This document shows positions 1 to 10,569 of a DNA stretch of 64,000 nucleotides, in pieces. Source of the stretch: Hygrocybe punicea (taxonomy: Eukaryota > Basidiomycota > Agaricomycetes > Agaricales > Hygrophoraceae). The notes beneath the pieces are model-generated. The model was not told the origin of the DNA. It was given only the letters and a program-made list of their open reading frames with translations, and made no database searches. Location: NCBI GenBank assembly GCA_963556145.1, contig OY744468.1, forward strand, positions 620,001-684,000. Direction: 5' to 3'. The number at the start of each line of letters is the position of its first letter. Within the stretch, counting starts at the first letter, position 1. The position numbers and the translations under genes are program-made.

Positions 1-640
1 GAGTTTGCTGAGGATCAGCATGATGCTGTGATAAACTGGCCTAAATATCAGCATTCCAGTTTTGCATACAGGTGAACCCAACACCCACATAACATTTATA
101 TATTCAATCCCATCCACTTCTTCATAAAGGGGTGATTGCTAGGATTCCTGAATGGCCCAATTTGTAAGCAAGCCAAATTCATAGATGCACCATTTAATTA
201 CAATGCCCACATTTTTAAATGCCAACCAATAGCTCAAATTGTGGGGGAGAATTTGTTTGCAGTTTCCAATATATGTTTCAAACCAAATGTGCCAGCTCAA
301 TGCCAATTATTGCTTTCTTTCTCCCCCACATAGTTGGAATTTGGTCATGTTTGGTTGTTGTGTGACCAAACTCGTGCGAGGCGTGCAGAACACTGTCCAC
401 TATATCGCATATGAAATTGACACCCGAAATTTCATATGTAAACACATGAAAAATTTTGCAGGAAGATAATAGAGGATATTACAATAGTAACTGACCAAGA
501 AATAAGTAACAGAATGTTTATTTTGGTTCAGAAAGTTGAATTTGGTTCAGAAAGATGACTTAGGTTCTGTTCATTTTTGTTTTCAAATAATAAATTTAAA
601 CCCAGGGTACAACATTACTACTGCTACATAATACAAAGGG
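1..640. other. AT-rich intergenic DNA, nothing recognised
   Basis: No reading frame longer than about 75 codons looks coding on either strand, and no repeat or structural RNA is recognisable by eye. The composition is AT-rich and ordinary. Confidence 0.5.
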
Positions 641-950
641 GACCATTCCGGGTGTGGTTGGGCCAGGGGAGCGCAGGGGAGATGGGGTAATTGGAAATAA
701 GAAGAAAACACCTTTTTTGGCTGAACGTTCGAGTCTGTGCTCGAACGGACAGCTGCGGGAAGTGGGAGGGGCATGTCTGGGGGACGTTGTGTTGATTCCG
801 AGTGTGGTTGGGTCTGGGGAGCGCAGGGAGATGGTTAGTATAGCCAAATTAGCTAAAAATAAGAAAATACCTTATTTTGGCCAAACGTTCAAGTTTGAGC
901 TCGAACGGACGGCCGTCGGAGGTCGGAGGGGCTTGTCTTGGGGCCGTTGG
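641..950. repeat. Diverged tandem duplication, about 150-bp unit
   Basis: Two head-to-tail copies begin near 645 and 799. Both carry a GGTGTGGTTGGG-like start, a GGGGAGCGCAGG motif, an AATAAGAA run, GGCTGAACGTTC/GGCCAAACGTTC and a CTCGAACGGAC motif in the same order. The copies differ by many substitutions and small indels, so the duplication is old. Apparent ORFs across it on both strands are shadows of the repeat. Confidence 0.75.
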
Positions 951-1002
951 GTCGTTTGGGGGTTGGGTGGGGTTGGGCAACTGAGCTTCACGTCCCAGGC
1001 AG

Positions 1003-1130
1003 TGCTTGGGGCCTCGCGTGGCAGAACGTGGCTTGGGCAAGCGAGACCATGCGAGTATACGCGACATAAACGACGAAGCCGATCCTCCCACACCACTGAC
1101 CCCCCTTCCTCCCCTTCCTTTTAGACTAGA
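1003..1130. repeat. Dispersed repeat, copy 1 (copy 2 at 1780-1942)
   Basis: This copy and 1780-1942 share GCCTCGCGTGGCA near the left, ACGTGGCTT/ATGTGGCTT, several CGCGA-type motifs, a CCGATCCT motif, CACTGACCCCCC/CACAGACCCCCC and the end CCCCTTCCTTTTAGA. They are about 75-80% alike by eye and in the same orientation. They could be two copies of one end of an unidentified element. Confidence 0.6.
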
Positions 1131-1155
1131 TGGTACCCGAGCGTTGCTGCGGTAT

Positions 1156-1256
1156 TAGTTATTTTATTTTATTTTATTTTATTTTATTGTAAATTTATTT
1201 CCTACAGGGTGAATTTATTTTGTTTTATTTTATTTTATTTTATTTACTTTCAATTT
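1156..1256. repeat. Interrupted TTTTA microsatellite
   Basis: Two pentanucleotide TTTTA runs (about 1163-1188 and 1217-1246) are separated by a short unique stretch. Confidence 0.85.
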
Positions 1257-1315
1257 ATGTTTTGTATTCCATCGATTTTTGTCTTCAGTGGTGTGATCTT
1301 TGTGAGCGAAGCGTA

Positions 1316-1476
1316 CAAACACCCATGGCGGCTACTGATAACAGTGTTACATGCTTTTTGTGCCACTGATGTTTGCTCGCTTCGCTCACAAACACCCGTA
1401 GCACCCGTCCTGCAGTGTTACATGCTTTTATGCCACTGATGTTTGTTCGCTTCACTCAAAAACACCTGTAGCACCC
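1316..1476. repeat. Tandem repeat, about 68-bp unit, 2.3 copies
   Basis: The unit contains AACACCC, CAGTGTTACATGCTTTT, GCCACTGATGTTTG and a CTCGCTTCGCTCA tract. It recurs at about 1318, 1388 and 1455 with modest divergence. Confidence 0.75.
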
Positions 1477-1526
1477 CGTTCTCCAGTGGCTGCATTGATC
1501 ATTTCAATTTTACTAAATTTTACTTG

Positions 1527-1747
1527 CAATATGTTGGTCCAGGCTGCTGTCTTGAATTTTAATTGAATTTTAACACACTTGTTTACATTGTTTGGAATTT
1601 ATTTGCACATTTTGTACTTATCCGGGCTCGGCTTTGCCTTGCATGTTGCTCCAGGCTGCTGTCTTGAATTTTATTTGAATTTTAACACACTTGTTTAGAT
1701 TATTTTGAATTTATTTGGACATTTTGTACTTATCCTGGCTTGGCTGC
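1527..1747. repeat. Tandem duplication, about 112-bp unit
   Basis: Two copies share CCAGGCTGCTGTCTTGAATT, AACACACTTGTTTA, GGACATTTTGTACTTATCC and a CTCGGCTT/TTGGCTGCGCC end. The 3' end of copy 2 leads straight into the dispersed repeat at 1780. Confidence 0.75.
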
Positions 1748-2027
1748 GCCTCGCGGTTATAGAAGGGGACAACGGTGGCTCGGCTGCGCCTCGCGTGGCA
1801 AAATGTGGCTTACACACGCGAGGTGCGAAATAAGCGACCAAACGCAACAAAACGCGAGCATACGCGAGATACCCGAAAAAACGCGACCATAACCGATCCT
1901 TCCACGCCACAGACCCCCCATTGTCCCCTTCCTTTTAGATTGCATCATTGCCTTTTGAGTTGGCACCTGTTGACATTCTGTCCATTGCTCATAACTTTGG
2001 GTATGTTTTTGTTTACTCTGCTCTACA

Positions 2028-5000
2028 ATGGATATTTCTTGTACTAGTCTTGCTGTTAGTTTATATAAAACCATTGAGATTGTTGGGCAATGCTTGCATC
2101 CACTTTATGCTTTGACATTGAAGAATACCCCACCCAAGTTTCATGATGCCTACTTGAAGCCAAATGATGCAACTAATTTTACTACAACACCTACAGGAGG
2201 AGGTAGGCCATATGTGTTTGCTGTTGATGCCATTGGGCACATTGAATGCACAAATGATACTTTGCATGCAACCGATCAGGTATTTATTTATGCAAATGTT
2301 CCTCTAATCAACATCATCCCCCGTGTTCCTGTTAAGGCTGTGCATGACATTGCACATAAGTACAATGTTTCAATTGGCTCACATGTCCCTAAAAAGGAAC
2401 TTGTTGGCTACTTCAATGATCACACCTGTGATGGTTGCAAGCATCATGTTACTGTATTTTCTGTGGAAAAAGGTCTTCAATCAAAGATTAAGGAAAGTTG
2501 GACAAAAAAAGTCTGCCAATCCAAATTGGGCTGATAATTGTCATGCCAAAAAGCACCTTGCATATGCTGCAAAAAAACCCCAATTGTCAAATAATGAGAA
2601 AATTGATAAGGAGGTTGCAGTGGATTCATCTCCTCTAGTTCCTTTTCCACCACAGCCTCTCTCTTTTGAACTATCTTGTAGAGTAGTGCAAGACTTTTGT
2701 ACTGATTCTATGCCTAGCAAAATACAAGAAGCAGGTTGTGCTGTGTGTGGTGAGCTTGTCCCTTGCTCTAAACTAAGTCATCTGAAAAGTGTGAAAGGCA
2801 TGTTGGGTGTTCTTGAAGCTGCTGGAGTAACAAGGATAGAACAAAAATCCTCAACTGATCCAGTTTGTGAGTTTCGAGGTCCTGTGTTGGATTACTGTTG
2901 TGATAAAATATGTGATACTTGTCATGCTTACATTCAAAAGGATAAAGTTCCACATCTTGCTTTAGCACAAGGTCTGTGGCTAGGTGATGTTCCTCCAGCG
3001 CTCTCACAACTCTGATTTGTAGAGGAGTTGATAATTGCTCAAATTCGCCATAATTGTTGTTTTGTGCGAATTGCATCTGGTATGAGAAAGATGACTTCCC
3101 ATGTAGTTGCTTTTGAATCTCCCATCCCTAAGGTTTATAATGCTCTCCCACCTCCGATAGAAGATCTTGATGAAGTATTGGCTATTTTATTTACTGGTCC
3201 TTGTAAGCCTACAGACAAGGATTTTGAACGTACACCTTTACTAGTCAGGCAGAATCATGTTGCAAAGGTGCTTGAATGGCTAAAACTCAATCATTCTGAT
3301 TATCAGGATCTGGATATCTCATATGATAATTTGGCACAGTATCCTGAAGATGAGGCTCCGGTCTCAGTTGAATATCGTCATGCCACTACAAACAAGGTTG
3401 CTGAAGGAACCAGTGTGTTTGATAATGAAACTGAAGATGGCACGGAGAAAGGTGACTGCCCTTTTGTTGTGCATGGTCTGACTGGTGAACAGCTTGAGAC
3501 AAAGTCAGTTAATTCACTAAAAGTAATAGCTCTTGGTTATCTGAACCGAGGTGGAAAAGTATTAGCTGTTGGTCATGGGTCAAGTCCTGAATCTATATAC
3601 AAAAATCCTGAACTCTATCCTCAAATATTCCCTTGGCTGTTTCCATATGGTTTTGGTGGTATAGGTTCCACCTCTTTGTCAGATCAAGAGCACAAACATC
3701 ATTTGCTAATGTATCACGACAAGCGTTTTCAAACTGATATCAATTTCCCTTTTGTTGCTTTCAGCCATGCTCAGATCAAGGCAAGCACCACTGGTGGGTT
3801 TTTGCTTGCAGAGAAGGCAAAGTTTTATGAAATCACAGACAGGTTGCTTGATGTCAACCAAGGTGTTCTGCATGATCTGGCAAAGAGATTGTCAACTGGT
3901 GAATCTGTCAAACCTGTGACACAAGAAGAGAAAGATTGTTTTCAAGTCATACGTGATTTAGATCATGTTGCAGGTAAAGTTGACGGTTCAATCACATCCA
4001 AGAAATATATGAGAAATGAAATCTGGTCACTGATATCTTACCATGGTGCCCCATCCTGGTATATTACCCTGTCCCCTGCAGATCTTAAACATCCAATATG
4101 TTTATATTTTGCAGACACTAAAGAGCACTTTGAACCTTCCATATTGTCAAGTGATACTCGTTTCTGTCTTATAGCAAGGAATCCTGTTGCTGGAGCACGT
4201 TTCTTTCATTTCATGGTAGAGCTTTTTATCAAACATATATTGGGTGTAAACACAGATCATCCTGGAATATACGGAGAAACCTCTGCATATTATGGTGCTG
4301 TTGAACAACAAGGCCACCTCACATTACATCTTCACCTCATGTTGTGGATTAGAGGTTCATTGACCCCACAAGAGATTAGAGATCGTATAATGGATACCAA
4401 CTCTGATTTTCAAAGCAAAATAATTGAATACCTTGAGAGTACACATATAGGTGAATTTATTACTGGATCAAAAGAAGAAGTTCTTTCTAATGTTGAGAAT
4501 GCTTCACAAGTGTCTGATTACAGAGACCCCACCCAAACTTTACCAATAAGTCCTCCACAACCATGTAAGAATAGGTGTGATAGATGTAAAAAGTGTACTG
4601 CTCTAAAAACTTGGCATCAGAATTTTAACTTCACTGTTGATGACATCATGTCCAAATCTAATATACACACTTGCACATCCAACAAGAACAAAGATGGTAC
4701 CCTCAATAAAAGAAAACAATATGTAGGTTGCTTGAACAATAAATGGGGAAAGTGCAAGGTTCGTTTCCCTCGTCCAATTGTCAAAACCACTGAGGTGGAT
4801 CCTGAAACAGGTGTTTTAAACATGAAGAAGCATGAAGCAATGATCAACACAGTCACCCCTGTTGTAACATATGTATTCCATTGTAATACAGATGTTACAA
4901 GTCTCAAGTCTGGTACAGCAATCATGGCAGTGCTACTTTATGTGTCAGATTACATTACAAAGGTTTTACTCAAAACTCATGTTATTTTTGATACTGTTCG

Positions 5001-5106
5001 TGCAATGTTCCATAACAACTCTGAGATGATTGGTGGCAGTGAAACTTGGATAGAGAAAGCTCGGCGACTAATGACAAAAATTGTAAACAGCCTCAGTGTA
5101 AAAATG
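2028..5106 (+). pseudogene. Helitron Rep protein, truncated and frameshifted
   Basis: This is the N-terminal half of a fungal Helitron transposase: a Cys-rich N-terminal region, a DUF6570-like block (about 2940-3300, with LWLGDVPPAL and GPCKPT motifs), then the Helitron_like_N Rep domain. The HUH motif reads HLTLHLHLMLW at about 4315-4350. The paired catalytic tyrosines are in YVSDYITK at about 4940-4965. The gene is dead. The frame shifts at a 7-A run near 2504-2510, where translation must change frame to read SANPNW. An in-frame TGA lies at 3013-3015. Similarity ends abruptly at about 5106, before the expected PIF1-like helicase, and GC-rich repeat DNA follows. The ATG at 2028 is the first in frame, but coding may begin further upstream. 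Confidence 0.88.
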
Positions 5107-6595
5107 TGAGGGCGATGGGATGGGCGGCAGAGATGGTGGTGGTGATCTTGTTGCCATTCCCTGGGGCTGTTGCTGTCATCGTCATCTTCATCATTCGTGG
5201 TGGTGGTATTGGTGGTTGAGGAAGTCGTGAGGTGGTGGTGGTGAATGCCGCTGCCGTCGTCCCCATATTGCTGCCATCATATTCGATGGCAGCGGTCGTG
5301 GTTGTGTTTGTAGTGGTTGTGGTCGTAGTCGTGGACCATTGGGCTTTCATTATCATTGCCACCGTTGGATTGATCATGGCTGGGGTAATGAGTGGGAGGT
5401 GTGGTTGGCGATGGCTGGGCGATGAGCGTGCCCGATACCTGACAACCCCATTCCGCCGCCATTGTCCTCGTCGTCGCCTTGCTGCTGCCTGTTAGCAGTG
5501 GAGGTCGTTGCCGTCATCTGGCTGCGATAGGAGTGGTCATGCTGCCACCGATACCGCCATCTTTGTTGTCCTTGTCTGCATTGTCATCTCACCACTCCTC
5601 CGGGCCTCGCTGGTGATCACCGTCGATGTCGTTGTTGTCAGTATCGCTGTTCTTCTTGTCTTCGTAGTTGTTGTTGTCGTGCGTTGAAGACGATGACATC
5701 ATCTTATCCTAACGTGCATGTTAGTGATGGTACAGTTCAGTTCTGAACCTGGGTTCGAACCTGAACCTACATGAACTGAACCTAAGTTCAGTTCAAGGTT
5801 CGGGGTAATGCCTGAACCGAACCTTAGGTTCAGTTCAAGGTTCAGTCAAGGACGGAATCTTGTGAACCTGGTTCGAACTGGTTTGAACCTGAACCTAATC
5901 TTTCACATATTAATCTAATTTCTGCTGAGTAGAGACTTAGTTTTGGTCCAACTATTTACTGACTTGAAATTTAAGCACCATTAATAATAGAATCTAGATT
6001 AGTTAGAGTTTATGCAGTTGCAATTAGTGCTTCTGTAACATGAATATTTGCAAACTTAAATATATTTTAAAATGTAAAGTTGAAATTCAGCCTAGGATGC
6101 CATGTTGTGTGATTCAGTTATACTGATTGCAAGTTAAAATACAACAAAACATTTGCAATGACCATCTGAACAGTTATCCAGGATATTTCATGCTTACTGT
6201 GCTTCAGACACATCTAACACAAGATTCTATTGATTTATTCACAGTGAACATGGACACAGTACATGTAATTGAGGAGTCAAACCATTAGCACAACAACAAT
6301 GTAGAGTGGTAGGAAATAAAAGAAAAATTTGGATTGAGAAAATTGATTAGCTAGCATACTTGTATTTTCACAGGTTCAGTTCAGGTTCAGCCTGGCCTGA
6401 ACCTGAACTGAACCTATCTGAACCTGAACCAAAGGTTCAGTTCAAGGTTCAGCATATGAGCTGAACCCAACCTCAGGTTCAGTTCAAAGTTCAGATTTTT
6501 TTGGCCTGAACCGAACCGAACTGAACCTGACCATCACTAGTGCACGTGCAGCGAGTGGCGATGGGTGGGTGATGAGTGGGCGATGGGAGTGTACA
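5107..6595. other. GC-rich unidentified sequence split by a hAT MITE
   Basis: From 5107 the DNA changes to GGTGGT/GTCGTC-rich low-complexity sequence that lasts to 5721 and resumes after the MITE at 6548-6595 with the same GCGATGGG/GATGAGTGGGCG motifs. It abuts the truncated Helitron, so it may be an insertion or a rearrangement joint. Frames across it (for example 5232-5495) are codon-biased shadows of the simple repeats and I do not call them. Confidence 0.5.
5722..6539. mobile_element. hAT-type MITE, GGTTC-rich family, copy A (818 bp)
   Basis: The element starts TAGTGATGGT and ends ACCATCACTA, an inverted 10-mer. It is flanked by an 8-bp target duplication with one mismatch: GTGCATGT at 5714-5721 and GTGCACGT at 6540-6547. 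Both subterminal 170 bp are dense arrays of GGTTCAGTTCAAGGTTCAG and its complement. The AT-rich core has no ORF. An 8-bp TSD plus TAGTG ends fit the hAT superfamily, so it is presumably mobilised in trans. Copy B is at 29125-29881. Confidence 0.88.
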
Positions 6596-7016
6596 ATCGC
6601 TTTAGTTCTGATGGAATCTTAACTTTTGATAACTACCAAAATGGTACATTTTGATATCCAATAAATTAAATGTTTTAATTCTATCAAAATGATAACTTTT
6701 GGTTTGTCTTCAAGTGATGCCTGAATTTGGACTAGCAAACCTGAGTAAACTCAAATCTAAATTATACTTTCCCTCCACACTTTAGCACTGATGATTATTT
6801 TGATTGCAGGACTAATCTAAAGGCAAGAGAAAAGAATTAATTTAGACATTTATTTATTCATGACTTAAATTCAATATTTAGATTTGGCCTAAATGTAAAT
6901 CTTTAGATTATATTTTGCTGCTAACTTTAGAAATAATTCCCGACTAAATGTTGAAAGTCCTGATGTGATAACGTCCATGGCATGGATCAAGGGCTTTTCC
7001 CGTTTGGGCGTGTAAT
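6596..7016. other. AT-rich intergenic DNA
   Basis: No coding frame, repeat or structural element is recognised in this upstream flank of the secreted-protein gene. Confidence 0.5.
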
Positions 7017-7318
7017 AATTGTAAATCGAGCACTTTTCCATCACCCCTGGTGAGTGTCGACATGCCATCAGCACAGACTCTCGGCTTCTACTTGTGATTT
7101 ACCATTGCGCCGGCTCTCCTCTTTGCCTACTTGTTATTATAAAAGGCCCTCACATCCGGTGGACTTAGTTATAAATGGAGCACTTTTCCATCACCCCTGA
7201 TAATGCCGGTGACTGTTGACATGCCATCAGCACAGACTCTCGGCTTCTACTTGTGATTTACCATGGTGCCGGCTCTCCTCTTTGCCTACTTGTTATAAAG
7301 GCCCTCACAGTACTCTCC
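7017..7318 (+). promoter_or_regulatory. Tandemly duplicated promoter of the secreted-protein gene
   Basis: A unit of about 150 bp is present twice head to tail (about 7022-7165 and 7173-7315). Shared blocks are GGAGCACTTTTCCATCACCCC, GACATGCCATCAGCACAGAC and GGCTCTCCTCTTTGCCTACT. Each copy ends in its own TATA box followed by GGCCCTCAC: TTATAAAA at about 7137-7144 and TATAAA at 7294-7299. The second TATA lies about 90 bp upstream of the ATG at 7387, a normal spacing for a core promoter. The first copy may be a second start site or an upstream regulatory copy. Confidence 0.7.
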
Positions 7319-7386
7319 GGAACTTAGAGCTGGTCTCCCACACACAATACACAACAACTTCTCGAGCACTTTCTTCCATCTGAACC

Positions 7387-8311
7387 ATGCGTTTCCCGCT
7401 CTTCACTGTCCTCGCCGTTGCCTTCACCTCAGTGATGCTCGCGGTCTCTGCGCCCCTCAGGGTAAATAGCCGTCCTTTCCACTGACAGAATGCTTTTCAG
7501 GCTGATCTTCCGTGCAGGTTGGAGACATCCGCGAGAAATCGATCGTGCGAAGGAGGTGCGTCCCTCAAGATCTTGACCTCCCTACACATGCGCTGACATT
7601 CTGACAAATACAACAAGCGTCGTCGCCCGTGACAGCATCATCTCGCCCTTAACGGAGCAGTCAATCTTGTATAATCTGGTTGTGAGTAGCCCGTGTTCCG
7701 GCATATGAAACCCAGAGCTCAATCCCTCCTCGACACACTTCTCTATTATCTACTCGCAGAAGAGACAGTTACAGGTGACCCACATTACCAACCTGAAAGG
7801 TTACCCTCTCATGTTTCCTTTTCAGACACGAGCCGACAGCGACTCGGCTGGCTCTCACGATAGGTCCGCGATGCCCACGTTGCCCACGGTGTCCTCTACC
7901 GCTGGTTCGTGGTCCACCACCGCAAATATTGGATTTCGGTTAATGCGGGATTGGGAGCGGTTTGAGGAGCAGGAGCAGCTGGTGCAACTGCTGCAAGACC
8001 AGCTTGTGGAGCAGGGGCTGGTTGAGGATCAGCGGCAGCTGGAGGCTATGGAGCAGGGGCAGGAGATACTGCTGTATGCGCCGCATGCGCAGCAGGTGGA
8101 TCAGCTGCTAGAGCACATGTCGAAAGCGCTGCGGGAGCTAGATAACCGGGAGGCAGTTCTGGGGAGAAGCCTGCGGGAGTGGGGAGACCGACAGCAGCAT
8201 GACCAACAGCAGCAGGGGCAGCAGCCGCAGCAGCCGCAGCAAGAGCTGCCTCGTAGAATCTTGGGGAGGATACAGAATATCTTTAGGAGTCAACGATCTA
8301 GGGGTCAATGA
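7387..8311 (+). CDS. Small secreted protein, Gln-rich coiled coil, 5 exons
   Basis: The ATG at 7387 opens MRFPLFTVLAVAFTSVMLAV, a good signal peptide with likely cleavage after VSA. Exons that join in frame are 7387-7461, 7518-7555, 7618-7681, 7760-7774 and 7826-8311, all with GT-AG introns of 51-78 nt, giving about 225 aa. The fourth intron (7775-7825) is 51 nt, has no stop and is in frame, so retention would add 17 residues. The mature part has a basic segment (VRRSVVARD), a Ser-rich stretch, then a long Leu/Glu/Gln-rich heptad region (about residues 110-190) and a QQQ-rich basic tail. I recognise no family. It could be a secreted effector-like or cell-surface protein. It is the only gene here that does not look transposon-borne. 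Confidence 0.72.
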
Positions 8312-8880
8312 TCTTGACAGTGACTTACACTTCGGCTGTGTGACAATTTTACTCGGTGCTGCAATGATATCAAAAGTGAATATGGGACATTTTCATAAGA
8401 TAGACCTCATCCACAAACAGTTACATCATGAACCATCAAGCACTGTGACACCTCCATAACATACACCAATGGGTTAGACCAAATATCTATCTCCTCCTTC
8501 AAATGATTGAAAATCCAACTTTTGAATACACAGATCCCTCTGGATCCACTCTCTGAACATTTCACTGGAACAGATTTTTTTTAAACATCTCCAAAAGTTA
8601 TCTACAGAGGTTTTACTTCATTGTCACACAGTTTCATGCGGTGTAACTGTTTGTGGATGAGGACTATCTCATATTTTTTGGAAATCCTTGTCTTGTGAAA
8701 AAAAATATTAATAAATCAAATTACAGCTGTTTGCATAAACATGCGGAAACTGAGAAAAAAGTCAAATGTGGCGCAGTGACTGCCAAGTTGTGGCTCCCTG
8801 TCTGAGCTTGAACTTGGCTTCAACATTACGACTAATCATTCCTCCCTCACAAAAAGCCTTATAAAGGGACAGAGAAGGTA
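8312..8880. other. Intergenic DNA with short inverted segments
   Basis: CCTCATCCACAAACAGTTACA at about 8406 recurs inverted near 8645, and CTGTGTGACAAT at about 8336 recurs inverted near 8620. The order of the two pairs is not that of a simple hairpin. No coding frame is supported. Confidence 0.45.
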
Positions 8881-8977
8881 GTGGGGTGTGACCGGCCCTG
8901 ATGACAGCAGGGCGGCCCAAAAAAGCTATGTATTAGAGAAAAAGAAAGGAGTATATAAACAAGTCAAAGCCTAAGAG

Positions 8978-9118
8978 GCTATGAAGAGGGAGAGGAGGGA
9001 GGGAGAGGAAACAAGGGAGATGAGAGGAAACGATGAGAAGATGAGTGAGTACAAGGGAGAAAAAAGGGAAAAGAAAAAAGAAAAGAAAAAAAGGAAAAGA
9101 AAAAAAAGAGGGGGGTAT
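8978..9118 (+). repeat. Purine-only tract (GA/AAG rich)
   Basis: About 140 bp of nearly pure purine on the plus strand (GAGGGAGAGGA, then AAAAGAAAAAAG runs). Such tracts can form triplex DNA. It sits in the 3' part of the DIRS relic, and its ORFs are compositional shadows. Confidence 0.75.
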
Positions 9119-9169
9119 CGAGGTGGCCAGGGAGTGAGTTGGGCAGCGAGCAGGACAAGGTGTTGATGG

Positions 9170-9555
9170 ATGTAGATTCAGAAGGTAGAAGAGGCCAATG
9201 GCTGATGGCCTGGATGTGGTTGAGGGGGATACCAGCTTGGGCGAGAGTGGTGGCGCCTCCACAACGCATGGACTGGCCAGTGAAAGGAAAATTTTCAATA
9301 TGATTGGAGGGCAGGATTGTCAGGCCAGAAAAGTTCCCTCAGGTGCATGAGTGTGGAAGCCAGTGAAGAGGGTGGCGATGAAGAGGAGGTCATTGTGAGA
9401 GATGGGGGTGCGGTAATAAGTGAGGATGGAGGTGAGGTCGCTGGGTGAGAGGGGCCATTTATGGGTGGCGCCTGTGGAGAAGCGTTTGGCAGAGCCACAG
9501 AGGACATGTCTGATGAAGTGGTGGGAGCGGTGGTGGCAGACGTCTGGGTAGAAGG
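9170..9555 (-). pseudogene. Tyrosine recombinase, C-terminal part, of the DIRS relic
   Basis: Minus-strand frames continue the recombinase begun at 25324: YPDVC, then a block ending FTGFHTLMHLRELFWPDNPAL, then TGQSMRCGGATTLAQAGIPL and HIQAISHW. The HSxRxGGAT-like box (here GQSMRCGGAT) carries the second catalytic Arg region of fungal DIRS recombinases. Between PALQSY and TGQSMR, roughly 100 or more residues expected in the family are missing, so an internal deletion has removed part of the active site. Frames shift again after the GGAT box. The pre-insertion joint is QLESFY|PDV across the TSD GTAGAAGG. Confidence 0.78.
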
Positions 9556-9959
9556 TAGTGCTGTGCCCGGCCCGGCCTCAGGCCGGCAGCCGGGCCAAGC
9601 TGAGCTCAAATAGGCCAGGCTAAGCCGGGCCAAAGTCGTGGCCTGGGATGGCTTTTGGCCCAGCCTGGGATTTCTGAAAGCCAAAGCTGATGGCTTCAGT
9701 ACTGTACTTCAACCCCTACTGTACATATGATAAGCACAAAACAGTACTAATGAAAACTGAGGATATTGGACTTTGTCTATGTTTATTTCGGATCAAGACC
9801 TTTTTGAGTGTTCCCAACCGACTCCCACGTCTGGTCGTGCATCTCCCTCCCTCGATGAATCGCTTCTCTGTCTCGCCGAAGTGCCTTCAATATGGCCCTC
9901 TACGGCTCCTCTTTTATCTATTTAGCCTGGCCTTTGCGTCCCATCCACAGCGTTTATCC

Positions 9960-10346
9960 ATGTCAACTGTCCCTGCCATCAAGCTCCTTGTCATTATCCG
10001 TCTTTCCAACTCTCTACCATCCTCTGTACCAAATGGGTTGACCGCCGACAAAATCTGGACTGTGATGAACAAACCGGAACATGACACCAAGTTTGAGACC
10101 TTCAACTCGCACTTCGACGCTTTATTTGCAGAAGATTGTTGTGATGCTGATGGTCGCCTACTCCACATCTGCCAGGGAAAGCTCGGGTTGGGCCTCGTTT
10201 GTCCATATCTGTCAAAATTAGATTGGGGCACCAGCTTTCCTTTAGATCTCATCGAGATTAAACTACTATGTTTGAAAACTGAACTCATGTACCTCACGTA
10301 TGTCAACATTCTGTGCATTTATTACATTATACTGACTGTATATTAG
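9960..10346 (+). CDS. Small hAT-linked gene, function unknown
   Basis: The ATG at 9960 opens a 128-codon frame. It has a hydrophobic start, NGLTADKIWTVMNKPEHD, then CDADGRLLHICQGKLGLGL and LDWGTSFPLDLIEIKL. From memory, a short ORF with the same layout (Asp-rich DDC-DxxGRL, GKLG, then DW-GFPL-KL) precedes some agaricomycete hAT transposases; I cannot verify this here. It lies 220 bp upstream of the transposase start and in the same direction. The frame may begin upstream of 9960 or be spliced at its 3' end, where sequence after TELMYL looks like an intron start. Confidence 0.5.
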   Translation: MSTVPAIKLLVIIRLSNSLPSSVPNGLTADKIWTVMNKPEHDTKFETFNSHFDALFAEDCCDADGRLLHICQGKLGLGLVCPYLSKLDWGTSFPLDLIEIKLLCLKTELMYLTYVNILCIYYIILTVY

Positions 10347-10569
10347 AAGTACTAATGTTGTCCACAAACGACCATCTCACCGGACCAATCCCACATCGAA
10401 GCTAAGGGATACCAACAATGTCGAGCAAGCTCAATTATCGTTCCAATGCCAAGCGGTCCAGGAGTTCTTGTCCTGCCAGCAAGATCATTCCCTGCTGACC
10501 TCTCATTCAACATCTTCTGCTTCTCCCCCCCCTCCCGACACGCTGACAATACCATCCTTGAAACGCAAC

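Noticed and set aside
8406..8665. Terminal inverted repeats of a small element
   Set aside because: Two inverted pairs exist, but their order is not mirror-symmetric and no target duplication is visible.
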